From Aquilonibacter sp963820185 (GTDB taxonomy: Bacteria; Vulcanimicrobiota; Vulcanimicrobiia; Vulcanimicrobiales; Vulcanimicrobiaceae): a DNA stretch of 64,000 nt. The position numbers and the translations under genes were made by a program. The stretch lies in NCBI GenBank assembly GCA_963820185.1, contig CAWFYV010000005.1:1-64000 (forward strand), given 5' to 3'. The notes beneath the pieces are model-generated. The model was not told the DNA's origin, searched no databases, and was given only the letters and a program-made list of their open reading frames with translations. Within the stretch, counting starts at the first letter, position 1, and each line of letters starts with the position of its first letter. Of this stretch, positions 35,734-44,547 are shown in pieces.

Positions 35734-36767
35734 AAACATACCGCATCGGCATTAGCGGCGCCGGCTTCGGCGTCAAAGCGCACCTTCCGGCGCTGCTCGC
35801 GCATCCGCGCTTCGAGGTCGTCGCACTCGCCTCACCGTCGAGTGCGAAGGCGATTGCGGCCGAACGTAAGATTCCGCACGCATTTGCGAGCGCGCAAGCG
35901 ATGATCGACGGGTGCGAGCTGGATGCGATTACGATCGCATCGCCGCCGTTTACGCATCGCGATGCGGTGCTCGCCGCGCTCGATGCGGGGTTGCACGTGA
36001 TGTGCGAGAAACCGTTTGCGCTCAACGTCGAGGAGGCCGAAGAAATGGTTGCGGCGTCACGCGACGCCGGGACGGCATGCGGCATTGCGCACGAGTTCCG
36101 CTTCGTGCCGCAGCGCCAAGCGATCAAAGAACTGATCGCCAACGGGCATCTCAACCCGCTACGCGAGATTGAGATGACACACCTCACGACCTTCTTGCGC
36201 GCGGACAGTACCGCGAGAGGACGCGGCTGGTGGTTCGAACGCGAGAAGGGCGGCGGCATGGCCAACGCAATCTTCTCGCACTTGATCGATGGCGCAAATT
36301 GGGCGGTCGGGCGGCCGCCACATAAGACGTACGGCTTTTTGCGCACGGCAAACAAGACACGCCACGACGATCAAGGCGAATTCACGAGCACGGTTGACGA
36401 CGGTTGCTTTGCGCTGCTCGATTACGGCGACGGACTCGTCGCGCGCCTGACCACGGACGCGACGGAGATCGTCGAGTCGTTTACCTTTGCCGTGCACGCC
36501 GAGAATCGCACGGCGGTTGCGAGCGGCCCGGGTGCGATGGACACCACGCTCTACAGTATCGATGCCGACGAGACCAACGAGTTACAATGTAAGCCGTCGC
36601 CATACGCGAAATTCGGCAGCGTCCTGGCCAACGTGCCGTATCTGATGGAGCTCTACGACGAGTTCGTCAAGCAGATCGAAACGGGCGAGAGCGCGTTGCC
36701 GACGTTCCAAGACGGTCTCGAGACCCAACGCGTCCTCGCTGCTATCGGCTACTCCTACCCAACCTAG
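35730..36767 (+). CDS. Gfo/Idh/MocA family oxidoreductase
   Basis: 345 residues. NAD(P)-binding RIGISGAGFGVKAHLPALL, the EKP catalytic motif in HVMCEKPFALNVEEAEEM, and a C-terminal alpha/beta domain with GGGMANAIFSHLIDGANW. These enzymes oxidise or reduce sugars, inositols, biliverdin-like compounds or imines. GTG start overlaps the aminotransferase stop. In this operon it may act on a sugar or on the product of the aldehyde/amine steps. Confidence 0.86.
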   Translation: MKTYRIGISGAGFGVKAHLPALLAHPRFEVVALASPSSAKAIAAERKIPHAFASAQAMIDGCELDAITIASPPFTHRDAVLAALDAGLHVMCEKPFALNVEEAEEMVAASRDAGTACGIAHEFRFVPQRQAIKELIANGHLNPLREIEMTHLTTFLRADSTARGRGWWFEREKGGGMANAIFSHLIDGANWAVGRPPHKTYGFLRTANKTRHDDQGEFTSTVDDGCFALLDYGDGLVARLTTDATEIVESFTFAVHAENRTAVASGPGAMDTTLYSIDADETNELQCKPSPYAKFGSVLANVPYLMELYDEFVKQIETGESALPTFQDGLETQRVLAAIGYSYPT

Positions 36768-37729
36768 TGCTTGGAATGGTATTGAGCGCCATGCTGACAC
36801 TTCCGGTTGAAGGCACGTTTCCCTCACTCGGCGGCGCCGTAACGTGGTTCAATTCGAAGCCGCTTACGCCCGCCGAGCTGCGCGGCAAGGTCGTGCTGGT
36901 CGAATTCTGGACCTACACGTGCGTCAACTGGCTACGGACGCTTCCCTACGTGCGCGCGTGGGCCGAGAAATACAAGGGCGAAGGCTTCGTGGTCGTCGGC
37001 GTGCACACGCCGGAGTTTTCGTTCGAAAAAGATCTCGATAACATCCAGCGCGCCATGCGCGCGATGGACATCACGTATCCCGTCGCGGTCGACAGCGATT
37101 ACGCGATCTGGAATGCCTTCGACAACAGCTATTGGCCGGCGATGTACTTCATCGATGCGCAGGGGCGCATCCGTCACCATCATTACGGTGAGGCCGGGTA
37201 CGCCGAGTCGGAACACGTCATCCAAGCGCTGCTCGCCGACGCGGGGCACAAGCATGTACCTGCGGGTCTCGTCTCGGTCGAGCCGCGCGGGCTCGAGGTT
37301 GCCGCCGATTGGCCCGACGTCCAGTCGCCGGAAAACTATCTCGGCGCGGAGCGCACGATGGGTTTCGTACCAAACGCGAGCGCGCTGCGTCTGAATGAAT
37401 GGACGCTCGCCGGCGACTGGGAACATCGCAAGGATGCGGTTGTACTCAACAAGGCCGGTGGACGGATCACGTATCGCTTTCATGCCCGCGACGTCAATCT
37501 CATCATGAGCCCGCCCGCGCGCGGCACCTCGGTGCGGTTTCGCGTGTTGCTCGACGGCAAACCGCCCGGCGATGCGCACGGCGGCGACACAAACGCAGAG
37601 GGCTACGGGACCGCAACCGAGCAGGGTACGTACCAGTTGATCCGGCAGCGCAAGCCGATCGTCGAGCATACCGTCGAGATCGAGTTTCTCGATCTGGGTA
37701 TCGCCGTATACGATTTCACGTTTGGGTAG
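36767..37729 (+). CDS. Thioredoxin-like (TlpA/DipZ-type) protein with C-x-x-W active-site variant
   Basis: 320 residues. Thioredoxin-fold domain about 30-165 (RGKVVLVEFWTYTCVNWLRTLPYVRAW, so split here as VEFWTYTC then VNWLRTLP). The second active-site Cys is Trp (C52-V-N-W55), so disulfide exchange by the normal CxxC route is not possible. A C-terminal beta domain (about 230-320) resembles that of DipZ-type proteins. Start GTG shares the G of the upstream TAG; a second start, ATG at 36776, is possible. The cysteine could still form mixed disulfides. Confidence 0.8.
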   Translation: MLGMVLSAMLTLPVEGTFPSLGGAVTWFNSKPLTPAELRGKVVLVEFWTYTCVNWLRTLPYVRAWAEKYKGEGFVVVGVHTPEFSFEKDLDNIQRAMRAMDITYPVAVDSDYAIWNAFDNSYWPAMYFIDAQGRIRHHHYGEAGYAESEHVIQALLADAGHKHVPAGLVSVEPRGLEVAADWPDVQSPENYLGAERTMGFVPNASALRLNEWTLAGDWEHRKDAVVLNKAGGRITYRFHARDVNLIMSPPARGTSVRFRVLLDGKPPGDAHGGDTNAEGYGTATEQGTYQLIRQRKPIVEHTVEIEFLDLGIAVYDFTFG

Positions 37730-37742
37730 TTGTGGAGACGTC

Positions 37743-38026
37743 ATGATCGTTCAGTCAGTTCATTATACCGTTGCCCCAGAGGACGCCGAGCGAGCGGCTG
37801 CGATTCTGCGGGAGCTGCGCGAGGCTTCGCGCACCGAAGCCGGCGTTATCACCTTCGAGATTGCGCGCGGCACCGACAAACCCAACGAGTTCGCACTCTA
37901 CGAAGAGTACACGGACGAGGCGGCGATTGCCGCGCACGCAAAGAGCACCATTTTGACCGTCTCGTCATCAACGGGATTCGTAAGCTCGCGCAGCAACGTC
38001 ACGCGGTTACCGGCCCTCCCATTTAG
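37743..38026 (+). pseudogene. Antibiotic biosynthesis monooxygenase-fold protein, frameshifted
   Basis: ATG at 37743. Ferredoxin-like ABM fold: MIVQSVHYTVAPEDAERAA and GVITFEIARGTDKPNEFALY. After HAK, near 37942, the family-like C-terminus continues in another frame (HFDRLVINGIRKLAQQRH) to TAG at 38026. One lost base accounts for this. Members are small cofactor-free monooxygenases or heme-degrading-like proteins; substrate unknown. It is 14 nt downstream of the thioredoxin-like gene. Confidence 0.65.
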
Positions 38027-38029
38027 TCG

Positions 38030-39204
38030 ATGAACAAATTCGTTGCGAGCGGCATCGTCATGCTGGCCGTGGCGATGGGTGTCGGCCGTTTTGCTTACAC
38101 GCCGCTGATCCCCGTGATGGAACACGACGTAGGCCTGAGCGTCACCATGGCCGGCGCCCTCGCGACCGCAAATCTGTTCGGCTATCTTGTCGGTGCGTCG
38201 TTTGCGATGCACCCGATCACGCACGGCATGCGTTTGGCGATCGTGCGCTGCAGCCTCCTCGGCGTGGTGGTTACGACGGCACTGATGGCCGGCCCCGAAC
38301 AGACCTGGCTTGCGCTGCGCTTTGTGACCGGCATCTGCAGTGGGTTCGTGCTCGTGTTTGCGTCGAGCATCGTGCTCGAACGTGCAGCGCAGGAAGGGCA
38401 GCCCACGTGGCCGCCCATCTTCTTCTCCGGCGTTGGCCTCGGGATCGCGTTCTCCGGCGTTGCCGTTCCCGCACTCGCGGCACATGGGTCGAACGCCGCG
38501 TGGATCGGCATCGCCGCAACGAGCGCCGTTGCGTTACTCCTTACCGGTTGGTGGTTTACCGAGAGCGCTCCAGCGGCGAGCATCGCCGAAGCCGAGATCG
38601 ACGCACCGTTGCCGCAACATCGTACGACGTTCGTCTGGCTTTGCGCCGTGTACGTTGCCGAAGCGTTCGTCTACATCATTCCGGCGACGTTTCTCGTCGC
38701 GATCATCGCGAAGATTCCCGAGCTCTCGCGCTATGCGGCGCTCACGTGGGTGTTCGTGGGCCTCGCGGCAGCGTTTGCGACGTTTGGTTGGATTCCGAGC
38801 TGCCGCGCGCCTGGGCAAAGCGCGTGCGCTCGCATTGGCACTTGCCATACAGACCGTCGGCATCGCCGCACCGGTCTTTTCGCACAGCGCATTCGCGGTG
38901 ATTCTCGCGGGCGTGGCGCTCGGCGGCACGTTCATCGCGATCACGCTTGTTTGCCGCCGGGCTCGGGCGCGACATCTTTCCGCGCGAGACCAGCGCCGCG
39001 GTGAGCCGCTTAACCGCACTCTACAGCGTCGGGCAGATCGTCGGTCCCATCGTCGCGACGCAACTTGCGCTGCGCTTCGGCTCGTACCAACCCGCGCTGC
39101 TCGCCGCGTCGATCGTCGGCGCGATTGCGACGATCGTCACGCTCGCGACGATCAGGGAAGCGGCGAGTCCCCCAGTGCTGTCGCCATCGCCCGATACACG
39201 TTGA
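38030..39204 (+). pseudogene. MFS transporter (YbfB/YjiJ family), two frameshifts
   Basis: About 12 membrane helices once joined. The first frame (ATG at 38030) has MGVGRFAYTPLIPVM, the YbfB/YjiJ signature. It shifts near 38805 to ALALALAIQTVGIAAPVF and again near 38950 to AAGLGRDIFPRETSAAVSRL, ending at 39204. Each shift has the same sense (+1 frame), as from one-base insertions. The 3' end overlaps the subtilisin gene tail by 53 nt. Transport substrate unknown. Confidence 0.7.
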
Positions 39205-40897
39205 GCCGGCCGCAGCCTTGATGCGTATCAGCGATATTGTCGGCGGTGTTGCAAAGCAAATGGAACATCGCCGACGGTGACTGATAGCTGGACTTCACCG
39301 AAAGGATCAGCGCTGCTGCGCCCGCAATGTGCGGCGTCGCCATCGACGTACCCTCAATAAGTACGCGGCAGTTGCCGGCCTCGCCGAATAGTGTGCTGGC
39401 GGTGCATCCCCCGGCGAAGTTCGAATCGAACGGTGTCGTGGTCCAGATGTTCTCGATCCAGTGCAGATAGTCGGTGGTGGTAGCCGTCGCTGATGCGTCT
39501 GCGGTTGACGGATCTCCGCCCGGTGCCACGATACCCCACTGCCCGGTGCCGAACTGCGTATAGCCGGTGACGTACTCCGATCCGACGCTGGCGCCGCTGT
39601 TCGTGCCGTTGGCCTGGCCGTCTTCGTAGCCGCTCGCGCCCGCAGCAATCACACCGGCATCGCAGGCGGGAGCGTCGATGCCCTGACCGCCGGCATTGCC
39701 CGATGCGGCGACCACGATCACGTTGTGGGCGATCGCATTCGCAATGGCATTGCCCTCGACCGGATCCGCGTCGACGCCGGGCGAGGTGCAGCCGTTGTTG
39801 TTCGTATTGGAGATCGAGCTGCCTATGCTCATACTGATCACATTCGCGCCATTGGCGACGGCATCGTCGATTGCGCTTGCGATGTCGGTATCCTGCCCGC
39901 TGCATTGCGGGTCATTTAGCGCCGCATTTGAATCCGGATTCGCGCAATTATCATCTGGCGTCGGAAAGACGCGATAGAGCATCAACGAGACATTTCCACC
40001 GTCGCCAACGAAGCCATAGCCATTCTGCGCGTTCGCAACCGCGATGCCGCTTACGTCGGTGCCGTGTCCCTGCGGGTCGGTCACAAACGTGCCGGTGCTC
40101 TGTGCAGTGCCGGCTTCATTCGTGATAAAGCACTGCGTGCGCACGATCGAGGCTTTCGCGAGCTCGGGATGGGTCACGTCTTCGCCGGTGTCGATGATTG
40201 CGAGCTTCACGTTCGTCGAGCCGAGCGCATTGGCGGTAACCGGCACACTGCTGCCGTTGCCTGGTTGCGAGTAGTCGAGTGCATAGTCGAGCTTGACGAT
40301 ATGCATGTCCCACTGTCCGCCGACCGAAGCATTTTGGTACAGCGGCCCCGTCGTTCCGCTCGCGCCGACGAAGTACGGATCGTTGCCGAGATACGGTCCG
40401 TTGACCGTAAGTGCCGAGATGCGCTGCGTTGGGCTCACTGCGACCACGCCCGGCGTCGCCCGCAGCGTTGACGCGACTTGCGTCAACGTCGATGGCGTGA
40501 CGTGCAATACGCGCGTTGCCAGGCCGAGCTTCGGATACTCCAATTCGGTGAACTTCGTCGCACCGAGCGAAGCGACGCGTGCGTCGAGCGTGGTCGCCGG
40601 ATTGACGATCGTCGACGTGCGATACGACACCGCGAGGAGCGACGTCGACGCCGTCGCGCCACCCTTGCGCAAGCCTTGCCGCGTTTCGGAGGCAATACTG
40701 CTCGAACCGCCGCGCGATACCGCGAGCTGCGTGTCCGATGTCGGGCAGCTGAAGGCGTTGTTCGACGGAGACGTTGGGGTCGGTGTAGGCTGCACCGGCG
40801 GCGTGCTACCGCCACCGCCGCCACCACCGCCGCACGCGGCAAGCGGAACAATCAGCGTCGCAGCGAGCAACGCGCGTAAGCGAGCAAGCAAAGCCAA
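39152..40897 (-). CDS. Subtilisin-family (S8) lipoprotein serine protease
   Basis: 581 residues, intact. TTG start after AGGGAGA. Lipobox LAAC, then eight Gly, a Pro/Thr linker, an inhibitor-I9-like prodomain (about 85-160, VSYRTSTIVNP to ATPGVVAVSPT) and the S8 domain. Catalytic Asp236 in IIDTGEDVTHPE, His278 in DPQGHGTDVSGI, Asn in AASGNAGGQG and Ser in GTSMATPH. Anchored, secreted, probably nutritional or maturation protease. Confidence 0.9.
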   Translation of the reverse strand: MALLARLRALLAATLIVPLAACGGGGGGGGSTPPVQPTPTPTSPSNNAFSCPTSDTQLAVSRGGSSSIASETRQGLRKGGATASTSLLAVSYRTSTIVNPATTLDARVASLGATKFTELEYPKLGLATRVLHVTPSTLTQVASTLRATPGVVAVSPTQRISALTVNGPYLGNDPYFVGASGTTGPLYQNASVGGQWDMHIVKLDYALDYSQPGNGSSVPVTANALGSTNVKLAIIDTGEDVTHPELAKASIVRTQCFITNEAGTAQSTGTFVTDPQGHGTDVSGIAVANAQNGYGFVGDGGNVSLMLYRVFPTPDDNCANPDSNAALNDPQCSGQDTDIASAIDDAVANGANVISMSIGSSISNTNNNGCTSPGVDADPVEGNAIANAIAHNVIVVAASGNAGGQGIDAPACDAGVIAAGASGYEDGQANGTNSGASVGSEYVTGYTQFGTGQWGIVAPGGDPSTADASATATTTDYLHWIENIWTTTPFDSNFAGGCTASTLFGEAGNCRVLIEGTSMATPHIAGAAALILSVKSSYQSPSAMFHLLCNTADNIADTHQGCGRLNVYRAMATALGDSPLP

Positions 40898-40957
40898 ATT
40901 GAATCTCCCTGAGACTTGCAGTCTACCGCAAGAACGTGAACCCGCGCTGGGAGCGTT

Positions 40958-42214
40958 TCATGAGAATTGGCGGCTTAACAGGCGCCAAACAAGTCCCAGC
41001 GCCATCACCGTCGCACGCCGCTGCACCGCATCGCGGTCGCCGCGAAAGTGGAAGCGATGCGTGGATACCTCTTCACCTGTGTCGACCGCAAACCAGACGA
41101 GCCCCACGGGCTTCTCGGTGGTCCCACCATCGGGTCCCGCGATCCCGGTTGTCGAGACGGCAACGCTAGCGTGCAGCCGCTCGCGTGCGCCGCGCGCCAT
41201 CTCGCGCGCGGTCTCCTCGCTAACTGCGCCATATTCTTCCAGCGTGGCCTCGCGAACGCCGAGTTCGGCGATCTTTACCGCATTGTCATACGAAACGACG
41301 CCGCCGAGAAAACTACGCGACGAACCCGGCACCGCGGTAAGCGCCGCGGCAATACGCCCGCCCGTGCACGACTCCGCTACGGCGATCGTCGCACTGTGCG
41401 CCTGCAACAAGGCGTGGACCGCCGCCGCAAGGCTCGTGTGGTCGCTCCCAAAGACGAAGCCGGCCAAACGCTCGCGCAACGCCACCTCGACCGGCGCGAG
41501 CATTGCAGCCGCTTCCTCTTCCGAATGCGCCTTGGCCATGATTTTTACATCGCAGAGCCCTTCGTGCGCGAGCACCGCGATTTTCGGATTCTCGCCCGCG
41601 CGAAAGAGGTCGTCGATGCGATGATCGATCTCGGACTCCCCCATATTCACCGTGTGCAGCACGCGCGTGAAGATCGCGTCGGTGATACCGTAACGTTCGC
41701 GTAAGAATGGAATTAAGAGGTCGGTGAGCATCGGCCGCATCTCGCGCGGCACGCCGGGCATACACGCAATGAACTTGCCACTCGGCGCAAATGCGACAAA
41801 ACCTGGAGCTGTGCCACGGGGGTTCTCCAGCACGAGACTCCCGCGCGGCACGTACGCCTGTTTGCGATTGTTCTCGCGCATCTCCCGCCCCATCTGTGCA
41901 AAGAAATCTTGCATCTGCTTAAGAGAGGGCTCGTGTAATTCCACGTCGAGGCCGAGCGCATCGCAGACCGCTTCTTTGGTGAGATCGTCGACCGTCGGGC
42001 CGAGTCCGCCCGTTGTAATGACACCGTCAACACGTTCGAGTGCAGCACGCATGGCACTCGCAATGCGACCACGGTTATCGCCGACTGCATGCGTACCATA
42101 CACGTCGACGCCCGCATCGGCGAGCGACTGTGCCACAAACACAGTGTTGGTGTCGGTCAACTGCCCGAGCAACAGCTCGGTGCCGACCGCAATCAGCTCA
42201 ACCGCGAGGGCCAT
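40958..42214 (-). CDS. cinA: CinA family protein (competence/NMN deamidase)
   Basis: 418 residues from the ATG at 42214. The N-terminal MoCF-like domain (VELIAVGTELLLGQLTDTN, VITTGGLGPTVDDLTKE) is fused to the C-terminal CinA domain (VAESCTGGRIAAALT, TTGIAGPDGGTTEKPVG), which in related proteins deamidates nicotinamide mononucleotide. Last gene of the run containing nadE, supporting a role in pyridine nucleotide salvage. Start overlaps the upstream gene by 17 nt. Confidence 0.92.
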   Translation of the reverse strand: MALAVELIAVGTELLLGQLTDTNTVFVAQSLADAGVDVYGTHAVGDNRGRIASAMRAALERVDGVITTGGLGPTVDDLTKEAVCDALGLDVELHEPSLKQMQDFFAQMGREMRENNRKQAYVPRGSLVLENPRGTAPGFVAFAPSGKFIACMPGVPREMRPMLTDLLIPFLRERYGITDAIFTRVLHTVNMGESEIDHRIDDLFRAGENPKIAVLAHEGLCDVKIMAKAHSEEEAAAMLAPVEVALRERLAGFVFGSDHTSLAAAVHALLQAHSATIAVAESCTGGRIAAALTAVPGSSRSFLGGVVSYDNAVKIAELGVREATLEEYGAVSEETAREMARGARERLHASVAVSTTGIAGPDGGTTEKPVGLVWFAVDTGEEVSTHRFHFRGDRDAVQRRATVMALGLVWRLLSRQFS

Positions 42215-42770
42215 CGAGCCAGGATGGATACGTAAAGTGCACTTCGGCGTCGAAGCCATCGGCCGCATCGATCATCGCCGCGCGACGGTCATCGCTATGT
42301 TCGGGACCGGGACGCTCGCGTTGCATCGCAAGCTTCATCGCGCCGAGCCGCTCGACGAAGCGCGCAAAACGCGCGTCCATCGCCGCCTGCAAGCGCTCTT
42401 TGAGAATCTTGCCGACACGCGGTGCAAGGCCGCTGGTCGAGATCGCAACGCGCACCGGGCCGGCTTTTGCAATCGCAGCCATGGCGACGAATCCGTATTT
42501 CGGCTGATCGATGCAGCACAGCAGAAACTTGTGTGTGTCGGCAAGCGCGCGCAGACGCGCGGAGAGTGCTTCGTCTTGCGGCGTCGAGATCACGAAGTAC
42601 GCGTCGATCACGTCCTCGTCGCGTAACGCCGCCGGATCTTTGACCCAGCGCACGTCCGCACCCGATTCGCGCAGCGCCGCATCCTTCGCAATCGCCTCGC
42701 GATCGCCGGCGGCACCGATGACGACGCAGCGCCGTCCGATCAGATTCAACCCGACCGGGAAGAATGCCAT
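42198..42770 (-). CDS. Precorrin-2 dehydrogenase / siroheme synthase N-terminal-like protein
   Basis: 190 residues. Rossmann N-terminus MAFFPVGLNLIGRRCVVIGA, then AAKD-like DREAIAKDAALRESGADVRW, the VRVAISTSGLAPRVGKILKE segment and a short helical tail. This is the CysG-N/Met8p-type NAD-dependent dehydrogenase without the methyltransferase half. It would convert precorrin-2 to sirohydrochlorin (and possibly chelate Fe). ATG shares one base with the nadE TGA (TGATG). Confidence 0.85.
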   Translation of the reverse strand: MAFFPVGLNLIGRRCVVIGAAGDREAIAKDAALRESGADVRWVKDPAALRDEDVIDAYFVISTPQDEALSARLRALADTHKFLLCCIDQPKYGFVAMAAIAKAGPVRVAISTSGLAPRVGKILKERLQAAMDARFARFVERLGAMKLAMQRERPGPEHSDDRRAAMIDAADGFDAEVHFTYPSWLDGPRG

Positions 42771-43621
42771 CAGTAATCGACCGGGCGCAGATAGAACTCG
42801 TTGATCGCCGTGTTGGTGAGCATCGCCGTCGTCGGCAGATGGCGCTTCCAGTGCGTCGAATCCACGCGCCGTCGTACGAGCGCCACGTCGGCAGCATCGA
42901 ATCCGCGCTCGATCAACTGTCGGTCGGAATAGCCGAGCAAGAGCTGTGCGAGGATCGCGTCGGCGCGCGCATACGTGATGCCGAGATCGCCTTCGTCGGT
43001 TTGATCGGCTTCGAGGTCCGCACTCGGCGCTTTGTCGATCAAGGCTGTCGGTACGCCGAGATAGCGCGCGAGGGCCCACACTTGTGTCTTGAAGAGATCG
43101 CCGATCGGGTTGACCGGCGGCGTGTCGTCGGCGTGCCAGGTGAAGTAGCCCAAGAGCCGTTCCGTCTTATTGCCGGTGCCGATCGGCAGCGCGTCGAGCT
43201 TCGCCGATTGATCGAAGAGCACGACCATGCGCGTGCGCGCCATCACGTTGCCGCGCCGCCGCGCGTCAGCGTCCGGCTCAAATTGCAAATACCCGTCGAC
43301 AGGCGCGGTGATCTCAATCGTGCGCGCGTGTACGCCGAGCGCATCGATCACGAGCTGCGCATCCGCGAGACTCGCCGGGCTCGACGTCTTGTAGGGCATC
43401 CGAATCGCGTAGACGTTCTCGGGCCCAAGTGCGCGCGCGCACAAATAGGCGGTGACCGCGGAATCGACGCCGCCGGAGAGCCCAATGACCGCACGTCTGA
43501 TACCGCGGCGCTCGATCAACTCGTCCTGCAGAAACGCTACGAGCCAACGCGTGGCGACCTCGGGATTGATCCCCGGCGGCGCGAGCAGCGCGTCGTGTGA
43601 TTCGCGAACAACGGCGATCAC
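42770..43621 (-). CDS. nadE: NAD+ synthetase
   Basis: 283 residues. ATP pyrophosphatase loop SGGVDS (about 49-54), GTGNKTERLLGYFTWHAD and ADLEADQTDEGDLG are the NadE signatures. It amidates nicotinate adenine dinucleotide. It lacks an N-terminal glutaminase domain, but a nitrilase gene is coupled upstream by GTGA and could supply ammonia, giving a two-subunit version of the glutamine-dependent enzyme. Confidence 0.92.
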   Translation of the reverse strand: MIAVVRESHDALLAPPGINPEVATRWLVAFLQDELIERRGIRRAVIGLSGGVDSAVTAYLCARALGPENVYAIRMPYKTSSPASLADAQLVIDALGVHARTIEITAPVDGYLQFEPDADARRRGNVMARTRMVVLFDQSAKLDALPIGTGNKTERLLGYFTWHADDTPPVNPIGDLFKTQVWALARYLGVPTALIDKAPSADLEADQTDEGDLGITYARADAILAQLLLGYSDRQLIERGFDAADVALVRRRVDSTHWKRHLPTTAMLTNTAINEFYLRPVDY

Positions 43622-44547
43622 GAGGGCCGCCCCTTCGGCAACGGCAGCTCTTCGTCGAGCAACAGATCGGGGAGCACGGCATTGAGATCGCCGAGCAACG
43701 GCAGGCTTGCGCGCGCCAGATCGGCTTCACGCAGATCGATCGTGCCGTTGATCACGCACTCGCCGAACTCCGGGCCCTCGACGGTCACGACGCCGCGCGG
43801 GTCGATGATCGACGACGATCCCGTCATGCCTTTGCCACCTTCGAATCCGGTAAGGCCCGCGTAGAGCACGTAGACGCCGTGCTCGCTTGCGCTCGCGCGC
43901 AAGATTTCGCGCCAGCGCGTGATCGACGTCAGCTCGGTCTCGCCCTCGATGCCGCGACCCGGTGCTGCCGAGGGCACGAGCAAGATGCGCGCGCCTTTGA
44001 TCGCCGCGATCGTAGGCATGATCGCATGCCAGATATCTTCGCAGATCAGCATTGCGACACGTCCCATGCGCGTTTCGAAGGTCTGCAAACGCCGCCCACG
44101 CGAAAGGAACCGTGCCTCATCGAACACGCCGTAGGTCGGCAAGAACATCTTGCGGTGCACGTGCAGGATCTTGTGGTCCGTGCGCCCGACGCGTATGTAG
44201 ATCGCGCTATTATAATACGTGCCGTCGTCGTTCTCGTAGAACCCCGAGGCTAACTCGACCTCACGATCGCCCGCGCCATCGCGCCATGCCTGCACGAGAT
44301 CGTCGGCAAAGGCCGTTGCGGAGCGCGCGAGATCGTAGACCGCGCCTTCGAGAAAGTAGCCGGTCATCGCGCCTTCGGGAAAGACGATCAGGTCGGGGGT
44401 CTTTTCGGCGACGATCTGCGAAAAAATTGCGCCGGCCTGTGCGAGGTTTTCGGCGTAGCGTCCTTTCGACGGCTTCACCTGCACCAGGCGAACGTCGTAT
44501 TGCGTAGCAGTACGCTCGCCGTTACTCTGCGCCGCCACTGGTTGCAA
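43618..44547 (-). CDS. Carbon-nitrogen hydrolase (nitrilase family), possible glutaminase partner of NadE
   Basis: 309 residues from the TTG at 44547 (GTG at 44538 possible). The Glu-Lys-Cys triad is visible: FPEGA (Glu58), HRKMFLP (Lys133) and LICEDIW (Cys169). The ICEDIW form is that of the glutaminase half of NAD+ synthetases. Overlaps the start of nadE (GTGA). Likely delivers ammonia from glutamine to NadE; the split is inference from adjacency. Confidence 0.85.
   Translation of the reverse strand: MQPVAAQSNGERTATQYDVRLVQVKPSKGRYAENLAQAGAIFSQIVAEKTPDLIVFPEGAMTGYFLEGAVYDLARSATAFADDLVQAWRDGAGDREVELASGFYENDDGTYYNSAIYIRVGRTDHKILHVHRKMFLPTYGVFDEARFLSRGRRLQTFETRMGRVAMLICEDIWHAIMPTIAAIKGARILLVPSAAPGRGIEGETELTSITRWREILRASASEHGVYVLYAGLTGFEGGKGMTGSSSIIDPRGVVTVEGPEFGECVINGTIDLREADLARASLPLLGDLNAVLPDLLLDEELPLPKGRPS

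Noticed and set aside
30380..38026. A bioluminescence operon
   Set aside because: LuxE and LuxC homologues are present, but LuxA, LuxB and LuxD are not, and the neighbours are an aminotransferase and a sugar-type dehydrogenase.
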